Source: Hydnum rufescens UP504
Lineage: Eukaryota > Basidiomycota > Agaricomycetes > Cantharellales > Hydnaceae
Direction of reading: 5' to 3'
Assembly (NCBI GenBank): GCA_014904985.1
Contig: MU128935.1
Coordinates: forward strand, 143,495-207,494
Length of the DNA: 64,000 bases
Notes under the pieces: generated by a model
Told to the model about the DNA's origin: nothing
The model's database searches: none
What the model saw: only the letters and a program-made list of their open reading frames with translations
Shown: piece after piece, positions 45,900 to 55,358 of the stretch
Layout of the letters: every line of letters begins with the position of its first letter
How positions within the stretch are numbered: the stretch's first letter is position 1
Position numbers and translations under genes: made by a program

Positions 45900-46140
45900 T
45901 AGTTCCCAATCGACAATCTGTTCGGTTATGAGGGTTGCGCAGGGAGAAAGAGAGAAAAAATCTGATTCATATCCCACTTAGGCACCGAGATCGATCTATC
46001 ACTGTCCTGACTAAGACTAAATAGGGTCACAGTAGGACGGGTAGCAGACGGGCGAAACGGGCGCACTATAGGTGACAGAGGGATGCAACGAACTCGAGTC
46101 GTTCGGATGAGGTTATATCCCCGGAGACCCACCTGCCTAG
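45900..46140 (-). repeat. Upstream module, copy next to secreted-protein copy 2
   Basis: Shares TGAGGGTTGCGCAGGGAGA, TATCACTGTCCTGACTAAGA and the following AGTAGGACGGGTAGC with the other modules. It is truncated on the gene-proximal side compared with copy 1. Confidence 0.55.
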
Positions 46141-46149
46141 ACAATTATT

Positions 46150-47110
46150 GGGATATTGCATTGGGCGACTAAAATACATGAATGAGTCCTCTAAATACGG
46201 CAGCATAGTGACGATGGCCAGGGAGGCTAGGAGAATTAACCAAGTCAAAAGTAGAGTAGATTGACACCCGATTGTCAATCCATTTGTTGAGCGCCAGAAC
46301 TTCCATGCGAAATAATGCTGACATGAGACGAGAGCGAGAGCACCGAAAGGCCACACCAGCTGCACACTAGGTGTCAACCACGTCACTCAAAATACTACGT
46401 AACTGCCTGAGGAAAGACATACAACCACGTCAGCGGTAGGAAGCTTTAGGTGCCCATATACTTCGTTAACCACCTCTTCGCGAGTGTGTGGAGAGAAATC
46501 TCAGGGTCCGGATATCTAGTGGTCCATCCCAAGCGGTGGGACCTTGGCCTTCCGAAGTGTACTTCTCGAGAGCCGTAATATTGGCTGGAAATCGCACACA
46601 TAGCCAACCAGATCCTACATCAATTACCGTGAGATGGAGAGAAGCGGGTCAAAGAGAACTGTGGTTAACTTGCATTGGAACAGGCGAACATCGAGGGAGG
46701 CGCATGTCTAAACACAGGAGAGGTCCATCCACGGCATCGCTGACCACCACATATTCAAATCCTTCCCCAAATCCAGTTGAAATTATGATAGCTACGAAGA
46801 GATGAGGATAACTACCACAATCATTCGCTTCTCTCAATATCACGATAGAGTAGGTAGATGAGATGCGAAACTGCACGGTTGATGGAATCTGGTGCAGTTC
46901 ATTCCCAGAGAACACACCTGCTCTCCATTTCCAACAGGGAGACATGCTAGAGCATTACATACCCATTCCTGCCTTGTCGATAACAGCTTCACGCCGGCAC
47001 AGGCTTCCAGGGTTCAACAAGGACATGCATCCTTACTGTTCAAACCCTGATCATAAAGTTACACCACAGGTTCAACATCACCGATTACAGTTTTATATTC
47101 CTCTTAGTCC
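46150..47110 (-). pseudogene. Truncated copy B: membrane remnant plus isochorismatase/amidase fragment
   Basis: 46390-46640 matches the amidase N-terminal exon of the good copy, and 46640-47110 matches the isochorismatase C-terminal exons. 46150-46386 encodes a hydrophobic fragment (FGALALVSCQHYFAWKF) related to ALVACQHYVAVKG at 53922-54368. The match to the unit stops sharply at about 47110. The order is rearranged relative to copies A and C, since the membrane piece lies downstream of the amidase piece. Confidence 0.55.
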
Positions 47111-47468
47111 AAAGGCACGATGACGCAGAGAGTTTGGCGAACGGAGGAGTGCCGAGTCGGCAAAGGCCGGTTTGCTTCCGGCCACCCTTCGGGTCCGTCT
47201 CGTTGGCTGGGACATTTGCCCTGTCTGGGAGGCAAGACTGGGCACCTTTCTTTCCCAACTCCCCCGCCCTTCATTTGTTTCATCGCCTTGTTTACTGGCT
47301 TCGTCGTGAGAGCGGCAGATAATCCCACCTACCCATATCTACCGCCCTCGCGCACCGAGATCAGCGAAGCAATTGCTTCGCAATCCCTCACAACCACGCC
47401 AGTAGAGACAACGGGTTTGACCGACAAGCAACGGATACAGACTCGCTAGTGAGGCATTTGCTTGCCGT
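47111..47468. other. Unassigned stretch between array copies
   Basis: GC-rich sequence with no coding motif and no similarity I can see to the repeating unit. It replaces the conserved 3' UTR of secreted-protein copy 3. Confidence 0.4.
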
Positions 47469-47894
47469 CTAGGACCCACAAATGTAACTGTTACAAATCA
47501 GCTTAGTTACTGCGCCCGGGGAAGTGGGGGTGGACCCGCACTTCCAGTGGGGGGGGTTGTCCGGCGTCCAACAATTTCCTAGCGGTTTGCTATCTCCATC
47601 CTTCTGGAAAAATTCCCAATGTCCACCGCCCCTGTTGTAAAAATTCATCACGCCCTCCCCACAAAGGTTTTGTTTGGTGGAGAAAAAGTCGTCTGGGAAA
47701 TTCTGGAGCCCAATGTCTGCCCCCCGCTCTTTCTTCGCGAAGCAATTGCAGTTGAGGTAATTCGAAGGGCACGCTATAACACCTTGAGTGTAACCCGCTC
47801 CTTTGACCAGCTGGACAACGTGGAAGTTGGCGAGGGCAGAATGCATGGTGAACGCGGTCACGACAAGGAGTGCAAGTGAATGGGCAAGTTTCAT
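47469..47894 (-). CDS. Small secreted eight-cysteine protein, copy 3
   Basis: A 141-residue single-exon protein. Signal peptide MKLAHSLALLVVTAFTMHSALA; the mature chain starts NFHVVQ. Eight Cys are conserved in family order (ACPSNYLNCNC at the front, ICNSYIC at the end), and the central block reads FYNRGGGHWEFFQKDGD. A Gly/Pro-rich loop before the last Cys pair is longer than in copy 1. The 5' flank has the shared GTACGTACAATC splice-like sequence and a TATA-like TTTATAAA near 48068. Unlike copies 1, 2 and 4, its 3' flank is not conserved. Confidence 0.75.
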   Translation of the reverse strand: MKLAHSLALLVVTAFTMHSALANFHVVQLVKGAGYTQGVIACPSNYLNCNCFAKKERGADIGLQNFPDDFFSTKQNLCGEGVMNFYNRGGGHWEFFQKDGDSKPLGNCWTPDNPPHWKCGSTPTSPGAVTKLICNSYICGS

Positions 47895-48169
47895 CGAGAG
47901 TTACGTATAGACTGCAAGCGCAGTCAAATATTAACAAAAGATGCGGAAGACGGTGTGAGCAAGGTGATTAGTACGTACAATCACGTCAATCGTAGGGGAT
48001 AGAATTGAGAGGTCGCTGATAGACGTGCCGAGGGCAGTGGTGTGGAAAATGTATCCATGGACCCTGTTTATAAAGATGTGACAATGCTCTCAGCCTGCCA
48101 TGGCGATTAAGGGTCCGTTCGAATCCACCGACTATCGGCGACAGTTCTATGGGGATGCTGCCCAGAACT

Positions 48170-48480
48170 GCTGTTATTGTGTTGTAATAGAATGTGTTGA
48201 GACAAAACATGCAGAAAGTAATATCGACAGATCAATACCCTTATATTATCGCCGATATTCATAATTGGGGAGCCAATTGACAATAATCTGTTCAGACAGT
48301 ATGAGGGTAGCGCCGGGACAGAGTGAGAAATTCTGATATCCCGCGTGGGCCCCGAGAGCAACCTATCACTGTCCTGACTAGGACTAAATGAGGCCACGGT
48401 AGGATGGGTAGCAGGAGGGGGTGCACTACAGGTGGCGGGGGGATGTAACGAACTCGAGTCACTCGGACCCCGGGAACCCG
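48170..48480 (-). repeat. Upstream module of secreted-protein copy 3
   Basis: Contains AATTGGGGAGCCAATTGACA, TATGAGGGTAGCGCCGGGA and CTATCACTGTCCTGACTAGG, aligned with the other modules and at the same side of the gene. Confidence 0.6.
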
Positions 48481-48499
48481 CCCGAGACATTGGCTGAGC

Positions 48500-48830
48500 T
48501 TGCGAGGCTATTACACCGCTTCTGTTGTCGCTACGGCGTAATTGCCGTCTCCTCTCTACGTCCCGAAGGCGTATGACCCATGAGCTCCGAGACCAGCTCG
48601 TCACCTAAGGCCGATTCTCCTAAACTCCAGCGTGGTAACACCTCCGTCCGCCAGTTTCTGCCCCTCAGCCCGCCGAGGGACCCGATCCAACATTACTGCT
48701 GGTAGGCGGCGGGCCGGCCTTCCTCGTCACCGGAGACATTGTTGAAAGTGCCCAAGCCGCTTGGGAGGTGATGGCTCCGCACCGTCTTTCGCCCCCGGCC
48801 TAATGTCCCGACTCTTGGGGTACGGACATT
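48500..48830. repeat. Diverged direct repeat of 50305-50470
   Basis: Both segments share CCCGAAGGC followed by ATGACxCATGAGCTC, then GTTGAAAGTGCCCAAGC and CTTGGGAGGTGAT. It extends the duplicated tract beyond the upstream module. No gene is seen between here and 49204, though 48900-49070 has an open frame of no recognisable kind. Confidence 0.55.
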
Positions 48831-49204
48831 TGGTGTCATCGGATGAAAGAAGGGAGAGTGCGGTGCGGCCACAAATGCGGCTAGCGAGTTTTGTATCCGT
48901 TCGCTCGTCGACCAAAAAACACTTCATATCCACTGACGTGGCTGTGTTAGAGGAGGAAATCTTGTTCGTCAGGCTGCCGGCAGGCGCCGAGGGCGGTCTC
49001 GTGCTAGTAAGTAATGTACATGCTAGTGCAGAGGTAGGGCTTAAGTACGAAAGCAGTTCTTTCTTTGTATAGCGGGGGTGGGGACGAGGGGTGGGTTCCA
49101 GGGGCTGTGTTAGAGGCCTCGTGTCGGAAGCTAATTCAGGTTTGCGTCACCTTACTGTACATTTTATAAAGTCTAGGCAATCTGCGTTGTTGTAATACAT
49201 AAAG

Positions 49205-49666
49205 CTACTGCCCACCACAAAGGGCGCCGAAACAAACCAGTTGATCGTCGAAGTTGTACTTCGTGGACCCCTCGGTACACGTCGTCCTAATACCTTTCTT
49301 CGCCGGGTAACACGTCCCTTGCGCCTTCCCATTTCCATTGTGTATGAAGAACTCCCAGTTTCCATTGCTCCGCCTGTAAAAATCGACCTCGTCCTGCCCA
49401 CAAAATTTGTTTCTGGGAGAGGTTTTGAAAAAGTTTGGGAGATTCAGACTGTCTATGTCCCCGTCCCGGATCGTTTTAGGGATCGCTGCACCCTTGACAA
49501 GGCCATGCAAGCACTCGCAGCCGTAGGCATCCGAAGGGCATGCTACAAAATAGCGATGGCCATCGGGGTTGGTCGCGGCACCCTTTGCAACATGGAAGTT
49601 GGCCAGGGCGGAAGGTATGGTGAGCACGGTAGCGACGAGGAGTGCGAGTGACTGGGCAAGTTTCAT
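49205..49666 (-). CDS. Small secreted eight-cysteine protein, copy 4
   Basis: A 153-residue single-exon protein and the longest copy. Signal peptide MKLAQSLALLVATVLTIPSALA; mature NFHVAKG. The Cys pattern is kept (ACPSDAYGCEC, FCGQ, GTCYP, TTCTEG, VCFGALC). The central block FYRRSNGNWEFFIHNGNG is shared. It carries an extra loop (about 15 residues, IPKTIRDGDIDSLNLP) after the C-x-C. The 3' UTR is conserved with copies 1 and 2. It is the downstream partner of the best-preserved amidase copy. Confidence 0.75.
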   Translation of the reverse strand: MKLAQSLALLVATVLTIPSALANFHVAKGAATNPDGHRYFVACPSDAYGCECLHGLVKGAAIPKTIRDGDIDSLNLPNFFKTSPRNKFCGQDEVDFYRRSNGNWEFFIHNGNGKAQGTCYPAKKGIRTTCTEGSTKYNFDDQLVCFGALCGGQ

Positions 49667-49959
49667 CCTAAGTTACGTATACACTGCACGCCCAGTCAAA
49701 TATTAGCAAAAGAGATGGAAGACGGTGTGAGCAAGGCGATTACTACGTACGATCGTGCTAATCGCAGGGGAACGGATTGAGAGGTGGGTGATAGACGTGC
49801 CGAGGGCTGGTGAGGAGAATGCATCGATGCCTATTTATGTGCAATAGTCTCAACCTTCCATGTATATGGCGGTGAAGGGTCTGTTCGAATCCACCGACCA
49901 TCGGCGACAGTTCTTCGGGGATGTTGCCGAGAACTGTTGTTAGAGGGGCCCCGCACTCA

Positions 49960-50320
49960 AGCCACTCTAGGTTTGAATATCTCAATCTTGATATGGGGGA
50001 GCCAATATGATGCGAAACATATCGACAGATCAATATACTCATATCACGCATGCTCGATACTCGTAACTGGGGTGCCCATTGACAATAATCTGGTAGTGGG
50101 GGTTGCGCCGGGAGAGTGGGAAATTCTGATTTATATCCCGCATAGGCGCCGAAAGCGATCTATCACTGTCCTGAATAGGACTAAATGAGGTCACAGTTAG
50201 GGCGAGTAACAGGAAGGGGATCACTATAGGTGGCAGAGGGATGTAACGAACTCGTTCAGCTCGAGTCGTTCGGATGAATTTAGATCGCCGGAAACCTGCC
50301 CAAGATTTAAGTCCCGAAGG
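49960..50320 (-). repeat. Upstream module of secreted-protein copy 4
   Basis: Contains AGCCACTCTAGGTTTGAATA, the GGGGGAGCCAATATGATGCG block and CTATCACTGTCCTGAATAGG, matching the other four modules. Confidence 0.6.
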
Positions 50321-51060
50321 CATATGACGCATGAGCTCGGAGACCGCCTCGTCACAAATCACCCAAGGCCGATTCCGCCCCTCAGACCCATTACAGTACG
50401 TTGTTGAAAGTGCCCAAGCGGCTTGGGAGGTGATTACACACTGTCTTTCGCCCCGGGCCTTATTTCCCGACCCGACGCTCCGACCTCCATGGATGAGACC
50501 CCATATCAATTTGACAGAAACCCCAAACATGGAAGCTGGTTCAGCTCTCCGGTATGCAACAGACAGCATGGCAGTGGACCTGGGTCCACCACCACCTCTC
50601 ATTCACTTAACACATCACAAGATAAAGCAGTTATGGAAAACGGCAATTACGCAGGTTGCCGAATTGCTTGGCCCCAAAATGGGTAGTGGACGCGGATCCT
50701 TCACACCTCCTTCAATTTTACATGGAATCCCTTATAATTTTTTGTGCTTGCTTGCACTATCATTTACCAGGTTCACGCCGAGTTTGAGGACAAATGGAGC
50801 TCTCTAGCACCTTCAGCAATGATTTTGGCAACTTCGCCGCAAACAAATAGTATCGATCAACTCTACTAAGGAAGGATTTGGTTTCCACTTGCAACGGGTG
50901 TTCGGCACACTACAGTACATGCGCACATCCCAGTGGGAAAAAAATACATGCACTACAACCCAGGCCAACACAGAGGGCAGTCGAACCATGCCCAAGATAA
51001 ATACGGCACTAATACTTCACTGAAGAAAACGCCTCTTCATGTACATGCTATGTCCGCCCC
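50321..51060. other. Spacer inside the array
   Basis: Includes the repeat shared with 48500-48830 (up to about 50470). The rest has open frames of up to 158 codons on the plus strand without a motif and is probably the 3' flank of the amidase gene. Confidence 0.4.
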
Positions 51061-52849
51061 CTAATGCACATTATTATTACTGGGCCTCCCATTGATACCA
51101 GCAGGTTGGCCAAAAGCAGCCTCGAACCGTTCGGGAATCTCGAGCACCATTCCGTCGGAGAAACTTGGCCCCAGGATCGTAATCACGAACGGCATTCCGT
51201 CGCGAGTGAATCCAGCGGGACATGAAACGCCCGTCAGATCGAGAATATTAGCAAAGTGTGCGAACTGGGGATTCAAAACGCGCCGCCGGCGTCGCGTGTT
51301 ATCTATCAAACGGCTACCAATATACTAACTCAACGTATTATCTCACCTTCCCAAGGTTATAATTCACACCGGCGGGGTCTGCGAGATACTGCACTTTCGT
51401 TGGGTGTATGGGCACCGTCGGCACCACGAGAACATTCATCTTCTCGAACTCAATCTGCGCCAGTCTTTGGAGCGTCATCATACTGTACAGATCCGACCAG
51501 ACGTCTGCAGCGCTGTAATTCTCCGCCATAGTATAAACGGCCCGCGTCTCTGGCAGAAGGGCGTCCTTTCCACCTGGTTCGACCGGAGCTGGGTGGGCAT
51601 CATACCACGGTCTGATGCCCGAAATACGTTCAGAGATAAGGCTGCCCCTATATAACAGCGTTCCGGCTTTCTCGAAGATGGGATAATCAATGTCGTTGAC
51701 GAGCTGACCACCGATCGTCTTCATTAAGAGCACCGCCTGTTCAAAAAGGTCATTAAATTCAGTCGAAACCACTTCGCGAGATTCCGAATCAGCTGGTGCG
51801 ATCGAGAACTTGAATTCCTCCCCAGGTCGAAGGATAGCTCGAGGAGAAAGGACCCAAGGAGGCCGCGAAACCTTGGAGAATGGATCGAGCCCGTCAATTT
51901 TGAACAGGGTGTTCCATACAACTCGTGCATCTGCGACCGTCAGCGCCTCTATGGCAATGGTATCGAGGCTCTTGGAAGCAGGAACCACACCAGTCATAGG
52001 GATCTACAAATACAACCAAGGCTCTAAAACTCGGGTCAACGTCACAGCACATGAGCACTAACGGTGCCTCGGGTGGGTTTGAACCCAATTATGTTGTTGA
52101 ACGCTGCAGGAACCCTCCCAGACCCCGCAGTGTCAGTGCCGATTGAAAAAGAAACTTGGTTGGATGCGACGGATACACATGAGCCTGAGGATGAGCCACC
52201 AGAAATATACTCCCTGGAGAATGCAGAACCCGGTTGGCCATAGGGCGATCGCATTCCTACTAGCCCAGTGGCTATACACAACATGTCAAGATTGGGCGGG
52301 GGTGCGGTCAGGGCCAGAATACAGCCTTACCTAATTGGTCCTTGGGTCGATGCATTAGTAGGGTGAGTTAAGAGCATGACGACAAGACCAACTCACCAGA
52401 TTCACTTTCCCGATCACTATACAGCCAGCCTCGATCAATGTCGAGTACAGCAGGGCATCCTTTTCGGGAATGTATGCAAATTCCGGACACGCTACGGTTG
52501 TCGGTACTCCGGCAATGTCTATAATGTCCTTAATCGAAATGGGGATCCCCCATAATGGATGACGAGTGGCTGGGTCTGGATACGCCTTGGACAGCTGGCG
52601 TGCCCGCTGGACGGCATCGCCCTGAGGGAAGACATGCAACCACACCGCGGGGTCGGCGGTGGGGAGCTTCAGGCGCCTATATACTTCGTTAACTACTTCT
52701 TCGGGAGTTATGATAGCGTTTGCGTAGAGATGTCTCAGGGTCTGGATGTCTAATGATCCATCCCAAGCGGTGGGACCCAGGGCTTCCGAGGCATACTTCT
52801 CGAGAGGCCCTAATATTGACTGGGAATCGCACACGTAACCAACCAGATC
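51061..52849 (-). CDS. Amidase (amidase-signature family, allophanate hydrolase-like), best copy
   Basis: Hydrolyses amide bonds with a Ser-cisSer-Lys triad. Seen: [18 protein letters not shown] with the catalytic Lys, [30 protein letters not shown] with the two Ser, [45 protein letters not shown] and [18 protein letters not shown] near the end; stop at 51061. Introns keep phase where checked, for example after NYNLGK. There is no ATG between the preceding acceptor at 52849 and the domain: the exon opens [19 protein letters not shown], which looks like the last helix of an isochorismatase fold. The amidase is therefore likely the C-terminal half of a fusion with the domain at 52850-53714. The order fits allophanate or biuret-type nitrogen use, but the substrate is unknown. 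Confidence 0.8.
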
Positions 52850-53714
52850 CTACATGGATTAGCGTGAAATGGAGAAAAGCAAGCGAAAGGGAACTATGGT
52901 TAACTTGCATCGGAAGAGGCGAGCATCGAGGAAGAGGAATGGTTAAACACAGGCGGATCTCTACCCGTGGCATCGTCAACCACTACGCATTCGAAGCCTT
53001 CGCCAATCCAGTTGAAATTACGATAGTCACGAGGAGATGAGGATAATTACCACGATCATTCGCCTCTCTCAATGTCATGATCGAGCCGGAGTCTTTCGCC
53101 ATGCCAACAATGATGAGATGTGAAACTGCGCGGTTGATGAGAATCTGGTGCAATTCAGTCCCGTAGAATGCTCCTGCTGCCCATCGTCAGCAGGATGGAG
53201 ACATGCAAGAGTGTTACATACCCAGTCCTGCCTTGTCGATAACGACTTCACCGGGAACAGGTCCCAAGGGTTCAACAAGGTTGTGTATCCTTATTACGGA
53301 AAATCAGCAGCTGCTCAGAACATCATCACAGACTCAGACTTACGGCACAGGTTCGACATCACCGATTACTCCACCTTGCCTATAATCTGAGGTGTTCGCT
53401 TGCTGTCTAGGCTAAGCTGGAGAGTTTGCTCAGAGCATATGGAATCGTGAAGCTTTCACACTGACGTTCCCCGTGGGGCTGGCTTTCGAGGAGGTACCAT
53501 ATCCTCCCCGAGTATGGACAATTGTCAGACCCGCTTCCCGCGCGCGTTGGAGGATCGCGACGGCTGGTCTAACCGACACTTCAATTGCAGCCAAATCTGA
53601 GGCTGGAACTTCACCAGACCCTCCGTAGTCTACAGAATCATAACGAGAGTGAACTGAAAACGCGAACGAAGAAGTTCCTGATTCACGAATGGACAAGAAG
53701 CAATATGATTTCAA
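52850..53714 (-). CDS. Isochorismatase-like hydrolase domain lacking the usual Cys
   Basis: Exons read VDYGGSGEVPASDLAAIEVS, then AILQRAREAGLTIVHTRGGY, a short middle, GPVPGEVVIDKAGLGAFYGT with the family Lys, and TLREANDRGFECVVVDDAT. This layout is close to biuret and ureidoacrylate hydrolases of the cysteine-hydrolase family. Where they have V-C-V before the T-x-R-E-A-N-D-R-G block, this copy has S-G-S (MAKDSGSIMTLREAN), and the decayed copy A has Y-G-S, so the nucleophile appears to be lost in both. The first exon, with the usual catalytic Asp, was not resolved (upstream of 53629). The phase of the junction to the amidase at 52849 is not clean. Confidence 0.65.
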
Positions 53715-53921
53715 AGCTGACCGAGTAGAAGTGCTGTCTTGAGTTGGCCGAAGCTGAAAGCCAGTGGCTTTGTACTGGCGGAGAGGACCATTGTATGGAA
53801 ATCCGGATGATATCCTATGCTTAGGCAGTCAATGCGAGAACAATGTGTATCCGGCAAGTTTCAGATCTTGACTCAAGCAAGTGACAATGCTTTTCCTTGC
53901 TGCATCCAATTTAAGCTGGTG

Positions 53922-54368
53922 CTATTCAAGGCGTGGGATAGCTGTGACAGCGAAAGCCCAGCCAATTAAACGTCCAATCCAAGAAGAGATTCCACGAAGC
54001 GCGTCAAGCAGGAGGGCTACAGTCCGAAGTGAAAGGAGAGGTCCCTTGACGGCTACGTAATGTTGACAAGCTACCAGGGCAAAGATGTAGAGGCAGACTA
54101 CTGGCAAGCCAACAGGCCCAACTACTTTTCGCAGCTTGCCGAATACGCTTTGTATCCTTCCATGCGATTGGACCTCCAAGCAAGAAAACTCGTGGGTGCT
54201 ATCAGAACATGAGATTCTTGCGAAAGTACTAGTGGCCAAAGTTGGCGTCCTTCGTTTTCTTGGCAAGTAGGGTAGCCGGGTATCGAACTGACAATCCTGA
54301 GTTGTCTGACAGAGGCGAAATAACGGATTAAATTCGAATCGTGTCAAATACAGCAATGGACGAACCAC
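53922..54368 (-). CDS. Hypothetical membrane protein fragment, copy C
   Basis: A 148-codon frame. Its C-terminal half has two hydrophobic stretches: GPVGLPVVCLYIFALVACQHY and the region around LLDALRGISSWIGRLIGWAF. It is repeated in copies A (44640-45006) and B (46150-46386). Repetition of the protein-level pattern suggests a former or present gene in the unit. I do not recognise the family, and the start is uncertain. Confidence 0.4.
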   Translation of the reverse strand: MVRPLLYLTRFEFNPLFRLCQTTQDCQFDTRLPYLPRKRRTPTLATSTFARISCSDSTHEFSCLEVQSHGRIQSVFGKLRKVVGPVGLPVVCLYIFALVACQHYVAVKGPLLSLRTVALLLDALRGISSWIGRLIGWAFAVTAIPRLE

Positions 54369-54554
54369 GACACAGCCGGTACATCGACTGAAAGAAGGAA
54401 ACTGGATGGGGAGCCGGTTTAGGTTCCCCGTTCGATGTTGATTTTCTACAGCCCAAATTAGTAAACCGTCGGTGCCAGCCGCCCGCGTTAAATAATAGCC
54501 TCGCCAACTCAGATATCAAGATCAAAAAAAAAAAACATCTTCCCCGGAATTCGA

Positions 54555-55358
54555 ATGGCAGTTCCGCCCCAGTATCAGATGGTAATACGACAGCAACCTG
54601 AGGGTGCTCTCGTGACGCCACGTCGCTCAGGTGTGTGCGGTATTGGTCTCTACTGTCGTGTAGGTGCCTTATCGAGTGAACAGCCTGTAAGCATGTGGTC
54701 CACCCTCCTCCAGTGGTCGAGCTACGGCGGGTCTACAGAACCAGCTTGGACGGGTTATTAACGCCACCCATGCATGTAGTAATGGCAGTAATAACACGTC
54801 CGGATTCCGAAGATGACATCGATGCTGGACTCGGGCCAAGGTCACGGCATGCGAGCCGTCCAATCGTGTCATCCCGATACGGTGTGCGCGACACCGAGAA
54901 CAATGGGAAAGTCAAGACTTTATTTGTCTTTCCCGAGGTAAACATGAAGGTTGTCGGGGCCTACCGGTTCAAGTTCACGCACGTCGAAATGCGGAGGTAC
55001 TATGTGAAACATACTCCTCTCTGAGATCCTTGACCTTACGAATGACTTGGTTCTAGCATCAATATGCTGCTCTCAGAACCCATCTTCTCAGATGTATTCA
55101 CAGTGCAGCCCTTGGGGAGTCCAAGCATCCTTAGAGGTATTCCGAGTTTAGACCAGAGCTAGTCACAGTACTGATAGTTCCCCGCAGCACCAACAGCACT
55201 TTCCCGTTCATTGGGCCGACATGGAGCTCGGATCATGGTCCCCCAACTGGCATGTCCTCATGAGTGGAGGGTGAGTCACGAGAACCAAAGGTAGGTTTCA
55301 AGTGCTCATGGGTGCATTCCTGCAGGAGGAGGATTCCGGCGACCCGTCGGGGCAATAG
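54555..55358 (+). CDS. Velvet-domain transcription regulator, short form
   Basis: Velvet proteins are fungal DNA-binding factors that link development with secondary metabolism. Five exons (54555-54630, 54684-54996, 55057-55136, 55188-55270, 55326-55358) give 194 residues with every phase matching. Seen: YQMVIRQQPE at the N-terminus, VHPPPVVELRRVY, ITRPDSEDDIDAG, YGVRDTENN, TLFVFPEVNMKVVGAYRFKF (the core F-V-F-P-D-L-x-V-x-x-x-G-x-Y-R-L-x-F), FSDVFTVQPLGSPSIL and ALSRSLGRHGARIMVP. Several usually invariant residues differ (PEVNM for PDLSV), so it is a diverged member. It ends soon after the domain, as in VosA/VelC-size minimal proteins. It flanks the duplicated array. Confidence 0.8.

Noticed and set aside
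49147..49401. Second frame with SSFMYYNNADCLDF after the secreted-protein stop, repeated in copies 1 and 2
   Set aside because: It lies in the 3' UTR after conserved stop codons and is not in frame with the secreted protein; better read as a conserved 3' UTR.
52720..53040. Plus-strand frames with [11 protein letters not shown] repeated at 43610, 46488 and 52720
   Set aside because: They look like a protein family but are antisense to the duplicated isochorismatase/amidase exons, so the similarity only reflects the duplication.
54270..54340. Possible tRNA (B-box-like GTATCGAAC and ATTCGAATC words)
   Set aside because: No A box or cloverleaf could be formed around them, and spacing is wrong. 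No tRNA or rRNA gene was found anywhere in the window.
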